Below are positions 12,533 to 26,550 of a stretch of DNA of 64,000 nt, piece after piece. Both the position numbers and the translations under genes were made by a program. The stretch comes from Paralichthys olivaceus. Taxonomy: Eukaryota > Chordata > Actinopteri > Pleuronectiformes > Paralichthyidae. The notes beneath the pieces were generated by a model that saw only the letters and a list, made by a program, of their open reading frames with translations, searched no databases and was not told the origin of the DNA. The stretch spans positions 17,704,458 through 17,768,457 of the forward strand of contig NC_091096.1 of NCBI RefSeq assembly GCF_024713975.1. The letters are read 5' to 3'. The stretch's first letter is position 1, and each line of letters starts with the position of its first letter.

Positions 12533-15500
12533 TCAGGAGCGACTGCGGTCTTCCTGGGTCCCCACCAGCATTTTACTGTACAGTTTCTGCTGTTCTTCTT
12601 TAAAGGTATCTTTTACCTTTCCTCGCTTCAGTCCTCCATCCCTGCAGAAGAGCATGAAATTAGTGACAAAGGATTGAAAATCAAATCAAACAGGCTGTGA
12701 TTCTGACTCTGCAAACACACAATATGAGGGATAAAGATAAAGCACAAATGAAACACCATCCAACTGAGCAGTTTTTTTACTTGACAATATCTTTGTTGTG
12801 TCAAAGGAATGTTGAATCAATTGCTGCTCTCAGACATTCACTACAGTCCGGACTATCTCCTGAAATTATCTGGACGTTTTCCAGAGTTCTTGGCTCGAGG
12901 TTCTCGTGACGCTACAGCTGGTGGAGTAACACCGAGCAGGCTTATTTTTTTGATTTGTCACCGCATAAAAAGTGCAGGTGTAACTGATTATGTTCAGTAT
13001 CTCTATGTGAAAGTGATAGAATCCATTGAGCTGAATGTGTATTCTTACCACAGGAGGTCGACCAGACCTCCTTGCCTTGCAATGGCTGCCTTTACACGGT
13101 TGGCAAACTGCACAGCATCCTCTCCCTCCTGTTGGTGAAGATTGACAGTAATATTAAAACAAAGTGGCCTTACAACAGATTTAATAGAATTCACAGTCAA
13201 CTACAAATTTGCATTTATTGTCGGTGGTTTGACTTTATGAATGACAGAGATACAAGCAGGATAAAGAAGTTCTGAGGAAAAGAAGACAAGCACTGAGTCA
13301 CCAATCAGTTTTGAAATCATTGTGTAAGCTTGTGTACATGCTTTGCTTGTTGTCACAGCAATGAAAGCAAAGCCACTCCCCTTTGTCTTGTGAGTAAAAA
13401 AAAACTGCAGGGAAATGTAGAATTAAACATGGGGTCTCACCTCTCTCGACATGGGTGGGAGGTACCACACGCTGCAGACGATGGCCCAGCTGCTCATCAT
13501 ACGTAACAGGTAGTTCACCATGCCGAACTTGCTGCTGTTCCAGAAGGCATCTCCAAATCGGGGATCGTACTGCAAGATCAAGGATTGGATCAGTGACTGC
13601 TGTTTGGTCTCTGTTTGACTTTAGAACCGGTACTCGTCACTGGTTATGATACTTGATGAGTTTGACACAGAATCTGAGGTTTACAAGTTTGAGCTCTCTA
13701 CACAAGTTTGAGGTCCATGGTGGAATTGCAAATATCCACCTACAAGTGGTCCCAAACTTATAACACAGGTCCTGATGTTAATCACACAGAAAACTGACTC
13801 ACAAGAGAACTGCTGGCAGCATATGCATTATCATGTGGTGCTCCAACAGAACTTTCTGATCGCCCTTTCTAGAAGCTCTCAAAAGAAAAAGATATAGCTC
13901 TCACCTTGATGGCCACAGGGTAGACTGTGGCACCAATCTCAAAACTGCCCTTCTTAAACATCATGACTGATGTGTTGTTAATGCAGGTACCTGAGGAATT
14001 AGAATAGTTGTTACAAAATAAATAATTTATAATAAAAAATGTTATTAAAGCTGGATGATTAGAGTGAGATTACAAAGTCTCTCTATCTGTATCAGATCAG
14101 TGAACAAACTCACCCTCTGGGAAAATCAAAATGGGCAGTTTAGATTTATCCTCTACATGGTCACTCAATCTGCAAGACAAGAAATATGTAGGTTAATATA
14201 AATCTCATTTTGACATCCAAGAGACACGCCCATAAACTGCAGAAAGTTTTTTCATGATATCATTTTAATGTAAAAATATGAAAAATACTTTGCAATATCT
14301 AACTGAATACCAAGAAACTTCGGGGAAATGTTCAAATAAATGTGCAGTTAAAAGAAAAAGGATTTTTAAAAAAGGTTGTAATGCTACCTTTTGGCCACTA
14401 GATGTCTGTCTTTGACTTCTGAGCGTTCGAACCAAATGTGTGGGCAAGCCTTAACCATGGATCTCTGGATGACACCCATCAAGCCACCGTGAATTTGGCC
14501 AACCTGACACCACACAAACACACAAATAATAACACTTCTATATCTGGGAGGAAAATTACATTTCAAAAGACAAGCACGGAAAAAGTAATGTGTGCCAAAG
14601 TTTTGTTTAGTTAGTTACCATAGCATAGCAGCTGTCGCTGGCCAGGATGATCACATCAATGGGCGAGGTGTGGTTGGCCACACAGATGCCTCCATTCTTC
14701 GGTTTATTCTCACTGGAATAGTGGAGAGAAAAGAACTGTTAATCTATCTGGAGGCTAAATTATCAAGACCAGAAACAAATGTGGTTACAATTCATGTTTT
14801 CATACACTGTGGTCCACTGCCTCTAGTCTTTTTGTTCAAAACAAAGCAACTCATGGTGCCTATGTTAAAGGTCTGACCCCTAGAGCAAGAAGGACCTGAA
14901 GGTACTTAGACCACATTCCAAAGATAGAGTTACAGTCTTAAATAGGAGGAGAGAGAGAAACCTCCAGTGTCCCTTGTGTATTTTTAGCCCCAGACTGTGG
15001 AGGGTAATACATGTTACAACAGGCCAAATCACACACATTCACATCCCAAGATGCTTGTTTAATTTGATTACTGTAGCAATGTGTTTCCCCTATTGCTTAA
15101 AATATAAAATACATTTCAGTCAAGCCTGCACTGCGGTTAAAACACCAGCTGTTATGTACTTCAGTTTATGGGCTCACTGCAACAACTTCCGCCTTCATAA
15201 TTCACATCCTGTTGCATGTGCAATCATCTTGATAAAAACCCTCCCTGCTCTTTAACATTTGTCTTTACTCTGACATTGACAAACATAAAAACAGTAAAAG
15301 AATGAGACTGGTGCACAACCCACTATCTCTGTATCTCCTGATGAATACAGCAGCTCCAAGCATTTTGAGCTTCAAAGGTTTATAATAGCTGCTGCAATGA
15401 ATGTGAGCAGTCTAAGCCGCCCCTCGGGCACCATCCCTTTCATACTCACACTCAGGGTGAACACAGTCTAACTGCTAACACACCTTGGTTTCTGTTCTCC

Positions 15501-18500
15501 AAATACAAATCATCTGACATTATGTAATGTCACATTCAGACTCGGTCATGTAACAGCAGGAGGGTCTGCAGCGGATCAGGTTCAGGAAGAAGCATGATGA
15601 GACCATGTGGACGACATGTGCAGCAATGGAGCAACTTTTTATTATAACCCGCTGGATTCTAATTTACGACAACTTTAAATCAAAACTTCAAGACATGATA
15701 AGACAGGGCAAGAACAGTTTGTTAATGTATTTTGTGGGGGGGGGAAATGTTGCCATAACAAAATGCTTAAAATGGAGAACTTCAAAAATGCTAATTCGTA
15801 TTTATGCACGTTTTTTTTTTAAAATGATTTTTATTATTATCAATGTTTACTTCCACAAACTGCCTAGAGTAAACTTACTAGAGGTTTTACCCACGACCCA
15901 GTGCTGTGACTGCACGTGATGGGGGGAAAAAAAGTAGAGAAGAAATTGAGAAACTTCATGGAAACACTGAGGAACTTTCTTGCTGAACTTTACAGTGAAA
16001 CGTGACCAAACTGGTGCTAAAGTGAAAGTAATCAGGAACCAATCAACCCTAACCGACACTCGTCAATGGCATGAGTATAAATACTGCAAAGACAGAGTAC
16101 ATTTTAAATATTTGCTTCAGTACTTACACGCACATACCATTTTAGTCTGTAAAAATATCTGCAGCAATGACACCATTTCCGAAATAGTGTTTTGTATCAT
16201 TAGCAGGATATATACCACCACTCTGTTGTCATCGTGACTCCACCTGCTGTTTATAGTCAGTGAACAGCACTGTGTTAAATGTCAAGGTGTGGAACTGTCT
16301 TTATCTTAAGTTCAAAAAAACCAGTCTGGCTGGAGTCATTTACGGATTTTATCCGTACCTTGACTCATTCGTCAGAGACTTGACTGTTGCATGTATTTGT
16401 TTTTCAGACAATGACCGAACAAACACTCCCACATATGCTCAACCATCTCTTTTATCCATCCACTCATTCAATTTAAGTGGCTGTAAATATTTAATGAGTC
16501 TAGCAGCAGACCTTCTGGTAAAATAATTAAGAGGCAGTTATTTCCTTTACCTGTCATGGTAGGTTATGATGGCCGTCAGAGCTCTGACACATATTCTGTA
16601 GCACATCAAATGGACTTTCTTACTCAGAAGGTTTTTTATCCTGGAAGAAAAACAACATGATTCTCTTTTTGTCAAGAAGGCAAATCTAAAAAGATTACAT
16701 TCAGAGGTCTGAAGAGGTGTTTTGGATCAAAATAAACAACATGCTTGTTATGAGTTGTACCTTCCGTTCGGCAGCAGACCGATAACACAGGTGAGGAACA
16801 CAAGGAGGCCTACACCAGTGAAGGCAAGAGTGACCCTGGTGAGGAGAGAGAGCAGACGGGTTTCATAAAGCTTTGACAGGGAATCTTTCAACAAAACATG
16901 AAAAGGAGGATTTCCTTGTTTAGATGCACCAGTTAAAACAGGTAGTTAAATACAAGAACATGACTCTGTACCATAGACCTTCTCCAACTTTTCACTGCAA
17001 AAGAGTAACTGCTCAGTTTACATGTAAAGGTCATGAGTGATCCAGTCCCACTCTCTTCTTGTAATCAATTTAAAGTATCACGCTCTCCTCTACTCGCCAC
17101 TGTCACTGATAATAGACTCCAGAACCTGCAGGTGGACATATTAGGCAGTCGTTAAGCTGACCAACAAGTCTTAATCTGGATGGACCAGTCACCCAGAGGC
17201 TGGAGAAGGTGCCGATCAAATTGGCCGAGGATTAAAAAAACACAAGAGATGAAGGTTTCATGCAAGCGGTGAGAGAGGCCGTTGTTTGACTGGAAGAGTG
17301 GTGAATGGCAGAATCTATCGGATGGATGTGAGACTAGAAATGTGGTCTGTCTGTGCAGCGGTGGCCTGATTCCTCTCCCCACTGGGAACTGGACATGAGC
17401 CAACCAGGCTTAGTACTGAGTCACTGTCCCTGTGCCTCTAAGCTGAGTCTGAGGAGGAGCTCCCCCTTTAACTCTCTTTGTGTGCAGACATTTAAAGTTG
17501 CATTGTGAGTTGTGGAGCTTTATGTTTGTCTGTGTATGTTTGCATTTGAATAGCATCCTTGTTTGGTGAGTTGGGAACTAAATTTCCCAGGGATGTGAAT
17601 GTGTTGTCTGTGTGAACCTGGATTCTCAGCTAATGAAAGCCTGCAGCTACACACATATTGTTTCGATAGCTGGTTTGACTTTGCGTTCTTAACGACGATG
17701 CTATAAACCCCCAGGCCTAATGTGTCACCCACCATGCACCGTTGACACATTTTCATACTTCAGTGCAGTGACTCATGAAAAAGCAGTCAAATACAAAGCC
17801 TCAGGCTCGATCCAGAGGTTTTCTATCAGATACCCAGCAGGTAAGAATCTTAAAATGTGTTAGTTAAATCCCATGTTGAATTATCTTGCGTTGACCTGCT
17901 CCAAAATGTTGAGCCAGACTTCTGACTGGTTCCAGGGAAGAGGGACCACATTCGTCCTGTTCTCATGAGACTTGGAAGGATGGGACATGGGCCAAGAAAG
18001 GAACCATTAAATGTTGAGGCTGATCCTGTCTTTGACAAATTTTCGTTCACCAGCTTGTCAACAACAGTGCCTGCAGACCATCAGGGATATTTAGATGACT
18101 GATATCGATGAGTGTGTGCAGTTTGGTGCAGCTTGATTGAATTCAAGGGGACTGTTATATCTTGGCTGAGGTATACACTCTCCTGAGTCTAGTTGATCTC
18201 TTTTTTATACAGTACAATGAGCAGCTGTTGTTGTTTTTAAGCACTGGTTATAAATAAATCTGATCTGATTTGTGAGTTGTGTTACACTGGTGGCTGCTTG
18301 TGCAAGACAGACTAAAGTTTAATTTCTAGACTTGACAAAAAGGTTTCTGCGATCAGGGTTGGTGGAGGTAGAGCTAATACCTAAGAGGCAGAAGGAACCC
18401 GTAGCGGATCAGCAGGCCCAGCCCCCATAGGACGGTCAGTCTCAGGCTGATATAGTGGAAGTTGTTATTGCTGCGGGTCAGCAGATTCCAGGACTCCAAC

Positions 18501-21500
18501 TCCTCAGCAGAGAACCGCTTAGTCACCTCATCATCCATGATGCTCGCGACTCCCCGCCGAGCAAAATAGAAGATGTCTGACATCTCAAACTCAGGAGCGG
18601 AGTCCAGGTCTCTGTTGCTGCCGCTCCGCCGGATCTCCTTGATCTCCTGCTCCAAGGAGGTGGGCTCCTTTGCAATGATTGCTGGACAAGAGAGCCAGAG
18701 AAACAGGATGTTAGCGATACTCACCTCTATAACAAATACAGCTACTGAACATTCATAAGCACATGAAAACAAACCGATCATCAAGTCTTACCATTTGAGT
18801 AGGGTTTGTATAAGAGGTGATTCTTTTCTTTCGCTCCTCTCTCTATCCTGAGTGTGGCCCACTGGAGAAAAAACAAAACAAAAGAGTGAGGGACTCACGA
18901 GGGACCAAAAACACAAAACAGAGAGCTCACTTTAAGCCTTCTATTTGAGGAGTGCAAAGACAACATGCTAACATTTGTTTAGCAACCAGCTGCCACTATT
19001 AGCACACTGATGTGATGTCTCATCTTCCTCATTTGAATCATTCTGTACCAGTAACACCCCTGGCTTATCTGTGACCTCAGCCTTGCTCTAAGAAACTTGC
19101 ATTACAACACCCACTTCTTCCTCTGATTGTAGTTTAATGTATCTCAGCTGGATGCATTACACTACAGTCAGAGTTAAATATAAACCCTTCGAGGTAAAAG
19201 CCTAGCCCTTTGTGTGCACTTTGCACACTGAGAGAAAAATAACCATGCAATGTCTCCAGTGAGGCAGGAAAAGGACACAGTGTTCTTCTCCCAACTACAG
19301 GAGAGTATGGAAAAATATGGGAGGCGCTGGATGTGTTCTACACCCGTCTCCAACTACACATCTTACACCAGCATGGAATATCTCTAAGGCTACATCAATC
19401 AATCATATATTTATAGATCAATCACAGTAAACTGAAACTGATTTGGAGGTATAATCAAATACAGTAATGCTTTACCCAGCATTTATATATTAGTCAGAAG
19501 CACTGGAATTAAGCCAGGGGCACTTATAAAAGAATTCCAAGAATGTTGAGGGATAGGTTGGTTTTGCCTGCACCTCACAGCTGCAGATATCACAATAGAA
19601 AAACTTGTAACCTTATAAACCTTAAAATACAACACAGGTTCATATTTAACTTGTTGATTATAACATGCACATCAGCACTGGCTCTTCAGTCATCGGTATA
19701 AAAAGCACTTGATGTTACAACCTTTAAACAAATGCTTTTCCACAAACCTCTCAATTACTTATAATAGATGGTAAGTAAGCAAATTGTTGAGTATGAATAA
19801 CAATATTAACAAACTCTGTACCACAACAATTCTGCTTAATAACACTTAATAAATAAGGTTTATTCCATCAAAACAAGTGTTCATGTCCAAATGACTCTGA
19901 ATTGAGTCTATTTCTTAGAACACGTCCCCATTCTAAAGTTGGGTCTCACTTTTTACTAATTCACTAATAGTTTGGCACTTGCACAGGTTCACAGAATACA
20001 ACATTTATAATTGCTTTATCATGGCTAAAAAAGACCCAGTCATTTCTCAATGTGCTTGCTGGTTAGTGGTGAATGACACTACAATCACTATATTTATATA
20101 AAGAGTTAGGCCATATACTTTGTACACTCATACATAAATAAAAAGGCACAAGAGTTTTATGGGACAGAGTCATCTGACACCTGTTTGATTACTGACACAG
20201 TTGGACAACACTTATCCCACAGCAGTGACGGCTATTTGCATGACCAGTTATCACGGCTCTAACAGAATATGTACACAATATCTATTTGTTTAGTAGGGAG
20301 CATTTCTATGCTTCACTTCACCTCAGTAGTATATTTTCCCTACTTTTTTTACAACGTTTAAATCACCTTTTAATAAGTTGTAATACTGAGTCATCGTGTT
20401 GGAATGCCGCCTCCACCGAAAGTGAGGATTCTTTGAGTGAGGAGGAGCACAGATAAAACTTAGTGGGTACGTCATGCTCACATGTGGCTTCAGAACTTGA
20501 TGTGATAGACACGTTTTTTTCCCATATGAAGTGCATGAGAATCAGATGTTTTACAGTGAATCATGTCGATGACTAAGACTCATTCTTTTTATTCAACAAG
20601 CCTGAAATGGAGACGTTTGAGAAGATTGCTTCAGCTTCACACTGTCTGAACCGAATCTGTCCCTTGACCTTCTGTCTAAATCTCATGGCTGCTGGTGTAA
20701 TCATGAGAAGAGAAAATCTCTCATGATATCTCCCACTCGTCCATTTATTTCTGGCACAGGATCTGTTCTCAGGGGTACGAGTTGGAAAGTGATGACAGCT
20801 TCACTAGTGAAACTACACCGGAGGCAGCAGCAGGAGAGAAACTGGACTCCAATATGTGAGGAGACCATCAAATGGTAAATCTTGAACCATCCACATTACA
20901 CAACGCAGCAGATGCATTAATACCATCAGGGATATCTGTTCCAGACTTCGGCTACAAGCACGTTTCAGACAACAGTTACCAACATGGTCTGTGTGGCTGT
21001 TTTCTTCAGTTACATAACAAGAGAATAATGGCTCTGGGTCTGTATTGATGATCAGACAGTTAAAAGTCAGTGGTTAGAGAATGAAGAAAAGCCTAAAGCC
21101 TGTGGCTGACCGCCTACTCTGAAGTTTCTGTGACACAAAACCCACCGTCAGACATTCAGATGTAGAAATAAAATAATATACCGACAGCTGCTTTCTGCAC
21201 ACAAACTGTGTTGAAACAGCAAAAATGGGAAGAAGTGAAGAAGGTGTTATCCAGAGCAGGTACAACAAGTGTGCAAGTAAAGACCTACATTTTGTGTTTC
21301 CATTCCACAGCTTCAACTAAGAAGTTAACTTTATGGATCAAACTGCAGTTTCTTCAGTAGCGTGGGAAGATCTTACCTCAAATATCTTTAACAATGTTTT
21401 CATGTAGAGACGCCGGATGCCGAAGGACACCCCAAAGATGGCAGGCACGATGATGAAGACCAGCAGCAGGGTGAACCACACGGTGAGGGAGATGCCCAGC

Positions 21501-21544
21501 AGGATACACACCAGGTTGTCAAAGGGGTTGAAGAAGAGCTCCAT
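12533..21544 (-). CDS. gpat4: glycerol-3-phosphate acyltransferase 4 (GPAT4/AGPAT6)
   Basis: GPAT4 is an endoplasmic reticulum and lipid-droplet enzyme that transfers an acyl group from acyl-CoA to the sn-1 position of glycerol-3-phosphate, the first step of glycerolipid synthesis. Twelve coding exons: 21377-21544, 18792-18861, 18381-18681, 16761-16835, 16551-16640, 14619-14712, 14388-14503, 14114-14169, 13905-13990, 13441-13569, 13049-13128, 12533-12641. All borders are consensus and phases join to exactly 457 aa, against 456 in human. Hydrophobic segments lie at about 10-40 and 150-185. The acyltransferase HX4D motif is H249-TSPI-D254, the WFERSE block is near 290-295 and FPEGT is at 321-325. 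The C-terminus VGTQEDRSRS resembles the human ending. The start was set by the MELFFNPFDNLV / LLGISL alignment. Family assignment is firm. Confidence 0.97.
18862..21376 (-). other. gpat4 intron 1 (coding), no further feature
   Basis: This 2.5-kb intron between the first and second coding exons holds no recognisable exon, RNA gene or transposon on either strand. It is AT-rich with no long tandem repeat. Confidence 0.55.
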
Positions 21545-22439
21545 GTTGAGGTCAGGAGGGAAATTATATCTATTAAATAGTGGCAATCAAAGAGCAGAGC
21601 CGGTGGTAGAGGAGATACAGTAGTCCACCTCCACTCAGGGCGAGTGGCCCTTATCTATTGTCAGAAAAAGGCCTTCATCAAGACAACTAAGGGACGGAGC
21701 TTCTCCTGGTGCTGAACACAGTTTCAAAACAAATAAAAGTCTCCATCTTGGCGTTGCCCTCTTGGGCAATATTACTGAATTTCATTATTTTCACCATGAA
21801 CCAGTTCTGTGATCTTCGGTATTTCATCAGTTCCAGGAACAGAAAGTCTTTACAGCTGCTGTGATGAAATGCTGACCTCTTTCTTCAGATGTTTGTTATT
21901 CGAGCAGAGCCTCCCTCTCCCTCAGGGATGTACACATGGAAACAAAAGTGTGTGCAGCAGATGGTTCTCTTGTCTGGTGAAGATCCCGGAGGTTCCTGCA
22001 GCTCAGTGTCCCACGGTCCTGCAGACATGTACAGATGAAGAGTCAGTGCTGTCACAATATGTCCTAGAGCTCATCTAATATTACACGGAGGGAAAACGTG
22101 TCCCTGCGTCACTGAGTTCATTTAAACTATTCAAACTGAACACTGATCCCGCTGGATAAACATGACAGATTGCATTAGTCTGCTGAGCAGTGGTTGTGTG
22201 CGTAGTGTGTCCGGACCACATGAAGTTAGCGTGTTCCTGTGATTAGCCACGGTGCAGGGATAACATCACAGGGCCTCATCCAGCCGGCTGATGCAGCTAG
22301 CGAGCGGCTCCATCCCGAACCACACCACACTGGGTTACCTTAACTTATCTACTGTTAGCCTTCCTGTGCTCATGTAGCCACCTGCTAACCCCACGAAACA
22401 ACAACAAACACGAGCAACACGTAATCCGTTTGCTTGGTG

Positions 22440-22830
22440 GCGACACTGAGGCTCCGCACGGGTGAAATACACGCTTGTGTTAGCTTGTAGCCTGGGAGCT
22501 AACGGTGTGCTCCGCCTCGCTCAGCTAGCTCCACACCGAGCCCCTCGCAGCACCGCCCGGCGGAGCGTCAACTGCGTACACCAGCGATTCTCTCCCGTTA
22601 TTCGGTGCGTGAAGTTCAGCGGACTTAACGGGGTTCTATCCCGAAACAAACGGTGCTCACCGAACGTTGTGCGGAACGGACCTCCAGTCACGCTGAGTCC
22701 CGGCGCCGGTGCGGCGGCTCCTCACTCACCTCCATCACTGCGCTTTGTGTCGGGGACTGAACCCAAACTCCACCCGGCGGACAAGAGCGGCTCCGGCGTG
22801 GAGCTCAACAAGCTCCGTACAACACTGACC
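22440..22830 (-). promoter_or_regulatory. CpG-rich promoter and non-coding exon 1 of gpat4
   Basis: CpG density rises here, as expected for a housekeeping promoter. A strong donor (GGAG|GTGAGTGAG) on the minus strand ends a probable 5'UTR exon at 22730, which would splice to an acceptor near 21570, just ahead of the gpat4 start. The exon contains an ATG at 22735 that after splicing would be followed by a stop within two codons. No TATA box is visible. Confidence 0.55.
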
Positions 22831-23644
22831 CCTGTTGGTCATTACAGGACACTGCGGGGTTTTTTTTTTAAGTGATGTTTGTACTACTTTGACCACCAGC
22901 GGCGCTGGACAGCGGTGTTTCGCTATAGACAATATTATTCTGTCTTTTTCCATGTGCAGTATCACCACTGATGTGCAATTTTCTATTGAATGTGCAATAT
23001 TTTCACTAAAACACATAACATGTGTTTATAGCTGCTTCAGACTCAATTATATTATGTACGTAAACCAGCTTTGCACACAACAGAAATTAATTTATCCTTC
23101 AGTGTCAGCTTTTAAAATGTGATCAGTGAGCACAAACATGAGGATTCCATAATACAACAGGGGTTGTATAAAATAAAATACTAAATCTCACTTCCTTTAC
23201 CTCCTGCATGTTGAAAATTGTTCTTTTCTTTCTGTTTTGTAATTTGGTGAACAAACAATTCAAATCTTTTACCTTTCAATCTTATAAATACATTTGACAC
23301 CAACTTGAATAACACTTTTTTTTTATTCACACATTTACATTCATGTACAGTTTTCTCAAGTAATTTCAGATGTAGATAAATGAAAATAGCTCTGACATTT
23401 GGCACAGCATTCAACCTTCGAGCCCTGAATTCATATTCTTGTTTCATAAGAAGAAAACAAGGACTCGGTCATATTTCCTATATACAGATAGTGTATTTCA
23501 CCAGGTTATTATCGCCACTCAAGAGATGCTATCAACCATCCAGTGACAGTCCACAGTAACAGTGAGCATCTTTTCAACATCACAACCCAGCACAAGTGCG
23601 TCCGTCTGTCATAGCTCGAGGATGCTGTGCTGCTTTCTTGAGCA

Positions 23645-25592
23645 TCAAGCACTGCCCTCCAGTAAAGCCTCAAAGTCTGGAGAACAAACCATTTTGTGTT
23701 TGATGTTTCCTAAAACAGTCAAGTCGCCTGTTCTTCCCTCCGTACCTACAGAGACCAGCTCCTGAGAGGAGAAGAAGAGAAAAGCACGTCAGAGAGCACT
23801 GATGGTAAATATTGACCCTCTGTTAAATTGACTGGTCTGTAATTGAGCTGAACTCTGGATCTTTTCTGGATATTTTCTGTACATTTCTCAAGCATTTGTA
23901 CGTGAGAATGCAAATGTCCAATTCAGTTGTTCTGGACATTTTTCAGAACATTTCCAAGTTTCCTACCCTGCCATCATACCTGCAGGAAGGAGCACGATGT
24001 TCCCAGAGACACATCGAGAGTCACTTGTCCCAGTATGAGCTGAACCCGGCCTGACTTCCGCACCAGCATCTTTCCTACAACACCCTCCCGCAGATCTTTC
24101 AGATTACAGCAGTTCTCTTCAGCCTCCTCTTCCTGTTAAACATTACATTTTACACATTTAACCTCAGTATCATCACGTGTTTTAACCCATTAGACATCGG
24201 CTGTACCTACTGTACCTGAGACTCTGTTTTCAGAAGCACAGACTGTCCATCCTCTGACTGCACCTCCGTCTTCTGCGGCTTGTGCTCTTTGGTGGGTGGC
24301 TGGCCGGGCAGCGAGTCAGGCAGCTGAATGAAGAACAGCTCCTCCCCTTTGCTCAGACTCCATCTATTCAGCAGGTCGTGCAGAATCTCGGGCTCAGGGA
24401 TCGGAGGAGGCTTGAAAGCGCCCTCTGACTTCTTTATTTCTATTTCCTCTGGCTCCTGTTTGACTAGAGAGAAGAAATCAGTATTTTGAGAGAGCAGCTA
24501 TGTGACCAGCATGTTTGCAAATCCTTTCCTGCTTTAAAAAGGAGAAGGAGCATTTAAACTGCCTTCACCTTTAACTGCTGTCTCCATGGGTTCACAATCC
24601 TCCTCCATCTTCTCAATTTTAACAGCGTTACTGAATTCCTCCTTGAATCCCCATCCTGACACAGCGAGGGGGAGCTGGACGGGGCAGCTCCTCTGCTCAC
24701 TCCGCAGGAAGGGATCGTCTATAACCTGAGAACGCCAAAGGAAAAAAATAAAGTTGTTTTTTTGGAAAAGGCAAAATAAAGCGATTTATTAAAATACTGA
24801 TGACTAGGTCTCACGTTTTCTCGTTCCAGATTGCGGAGGATCTCTTTAGTCTCTTCCTCCGTCTCCCTCTTCTCCTTTTTAATATTGATGATGGGTGACG
24901 GCCCCACGCTCGGAGCATCTCTCTCATTTTCATAGCCGCCTGTGTTTGATTCAAGAGTTTACTTGATGGCATTGATTTAAAGAGGTAGTCAAAGCGGCTG
25001 TGTTTTTCCAGCTGAACTCCTACCTCTCTTTTTCATCATCATCTCAGCAGGCCCCTGTTCAAAAATAGAGTGGGACTGGATGACCTCTGGGCGACCTCGG
25101 CCCCTGCCTCTATCTCTCTGACCTCGCCCTCGATTGCCATCCCTCTTCTCTCTCCTATCCCCGCCTTCAACTTTTGATCTGCCGTGACAGAGAATGTGGT
25201 TGACCAACAGACAGAAAAACTGTTTTATCCATTTGCTCTGGAATATTTGTCTGTTTTAACGTCAATAATGAAACTTACTCCTCTTTGGTTTTTCGGCCGA
25301 TAATGTTGGGTGTAAACGTTTTCTAGAAAACAAAAACACAAAAACAGGGTTCAATCATTGGAACAGTCAAATTATTGGAAAATAATTCATCAATTGATTG
25401 TATATATATTCATATTCTACAGTACAACACCTTCTTCACTCCTCCCAGGGTGAGGTCTCTCGATCGCATTGAAGGGAGACGGACTGGAGTCATGGCTCCT
25501 GCAGGTCGGCGGCCCGTCAGCAGTCCGACACTGCTCCCTCCAGGAGTTGGCACACGTTGACCACTGGGGTCACCTGAGCCTGAATCAGCCAT
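23645..25592 (-). CDS. polr3d: RNA polymerase III subunit RPC4 (POLR3D)
   Basis: RPC4 pairs with RPC5 in the TFIIF-like subcomplex of nuclear RNA polymerase III, acting in initiation, termination and reinitiation on tRNA and 5S genes. Eight coding exons: 25431-25592, 25279-25322, 25024-25178, 24815-24939, 24569-24725, 24216-24463, 23980-24132, 23645-23761, joining to 386 aa (human 398). Diagnostic blocks are SMRSRDLTLGGVKK then TFTPNIIGRK near the N-terminus, an Arg/Gly-rich stretch followed by GRPEVIQSHSIFEQGPAEMM, then INIKKEKRETEEETK, and the conserved C-terminal domain with GKMLVRKSGRVQL, GQVTLDVSLGTSCSFLQEL and GNIKHKMVCSPDFEALL. The gene lies head-to-tail upstream of gpat4, with only about 0.9 kb between its stop and the gpat4 promoter. 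A minus-strand AATAAA near 23318 is a candidate poly(A) signal. Confidence 0.97.
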
Positions 25593-26422
25593 CCTAAACT
25601 GAGAGAAAAATGATTTCATTTTTTTATAGCTTCATAAACGCTTCATCATGACAGCCATATAATAATATCTTGAAAGGTTTGATTCCTAGCTTTACCAAAC
25701 GTTGTGGGAAGTCAAGTACTGGATGTGTTTATGCGTGTAATTTTAGAGTGTACATGTTAGGGTTAGAAAAAATATGGAAATTGTACTGAGAGTATTTGAT
25801 TAATCTTCTAAAATTGTCTAATAATAAAGATAATGTTGTTCATTGTGTCTTAGTGGTTATTATGGCTAACAATGCATTTTAACAATTGTCTTGTAAAACA
25901 GTAATTCTCCTTCACAACAGTGATCAAGTTTATCTCCAGTGTTAAACACTGTAAAAACTCATTACAGAGGCCAGACTGTACAGGAGTAACCTGGATGTCC
26001 CGGCAAATTAAAATTCATTTGTTCAAGAAAGACAGAAGATTATATTAACTGCATTTAAATCCTAAATATTTTTTGTTTCAAGTATTCTTCAACTCAGCGA
26101 GTACATTTAAATAAATAAATGAATACAGTAAGTCATATTTTACAAAGGCTTGAGTTCCATGCAAATAGGATGTAGAAACAGTGGAAACAAGTGTGTATAT
26201 GAGTGGTATTAAGCACCAACAGCGATTTTAAGTGCACAATCCAAACGGCCACTTTAAACTGAGTTTGTTTTATCACCGTGAATCTTAATTTTAAAGATTT
26301 GGTGTCAACAGCAGCAGAAATCCAGCAACACGTGGTCAGATCACAACATGAAATCACAGTGGACGCAGCTTTAACAGCGTCAGTCCGGAGTGTTGACGCT
26401 CTGTGTCCCTCCGGACACTCAC

Positions 26423-26550
26423 CTTTTTACTCCTGTGATTTCCTGAACAGACCCCGAGTCCACACGAGGACGACACGACTCATCACAAGTCGCGTTGATG
26501 CTGTTTGTGACGCTGCAGGACGCGCGGCGCCATGACACTTCCGCTCTGTC
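26423..26550 (-). promoter_or_regulatory. polr3d promoter and 5'UTR exon
   Basis: A donor (AAAAAG|GTGAGTG) on the minus strand ends a probable non-coding first exon at 26423, which would join the acceptor at 25599 six bases before the start codon. The exon is CpG-rich. An ETS-type CGGAAGTG lies at 26536-26543 on the minus strand, at the likely transcription start, as is common for TATA-less housekeeping genes. No TATA box is seen. Confidence 0.55.

Noticed and set aside
22462-22875. 137-codon plus-strand open frame over the gpat4 promoter
   Set aside because: It lies in CpG-rich promoter sequence antisense to gpat4 exon 1; no family match.
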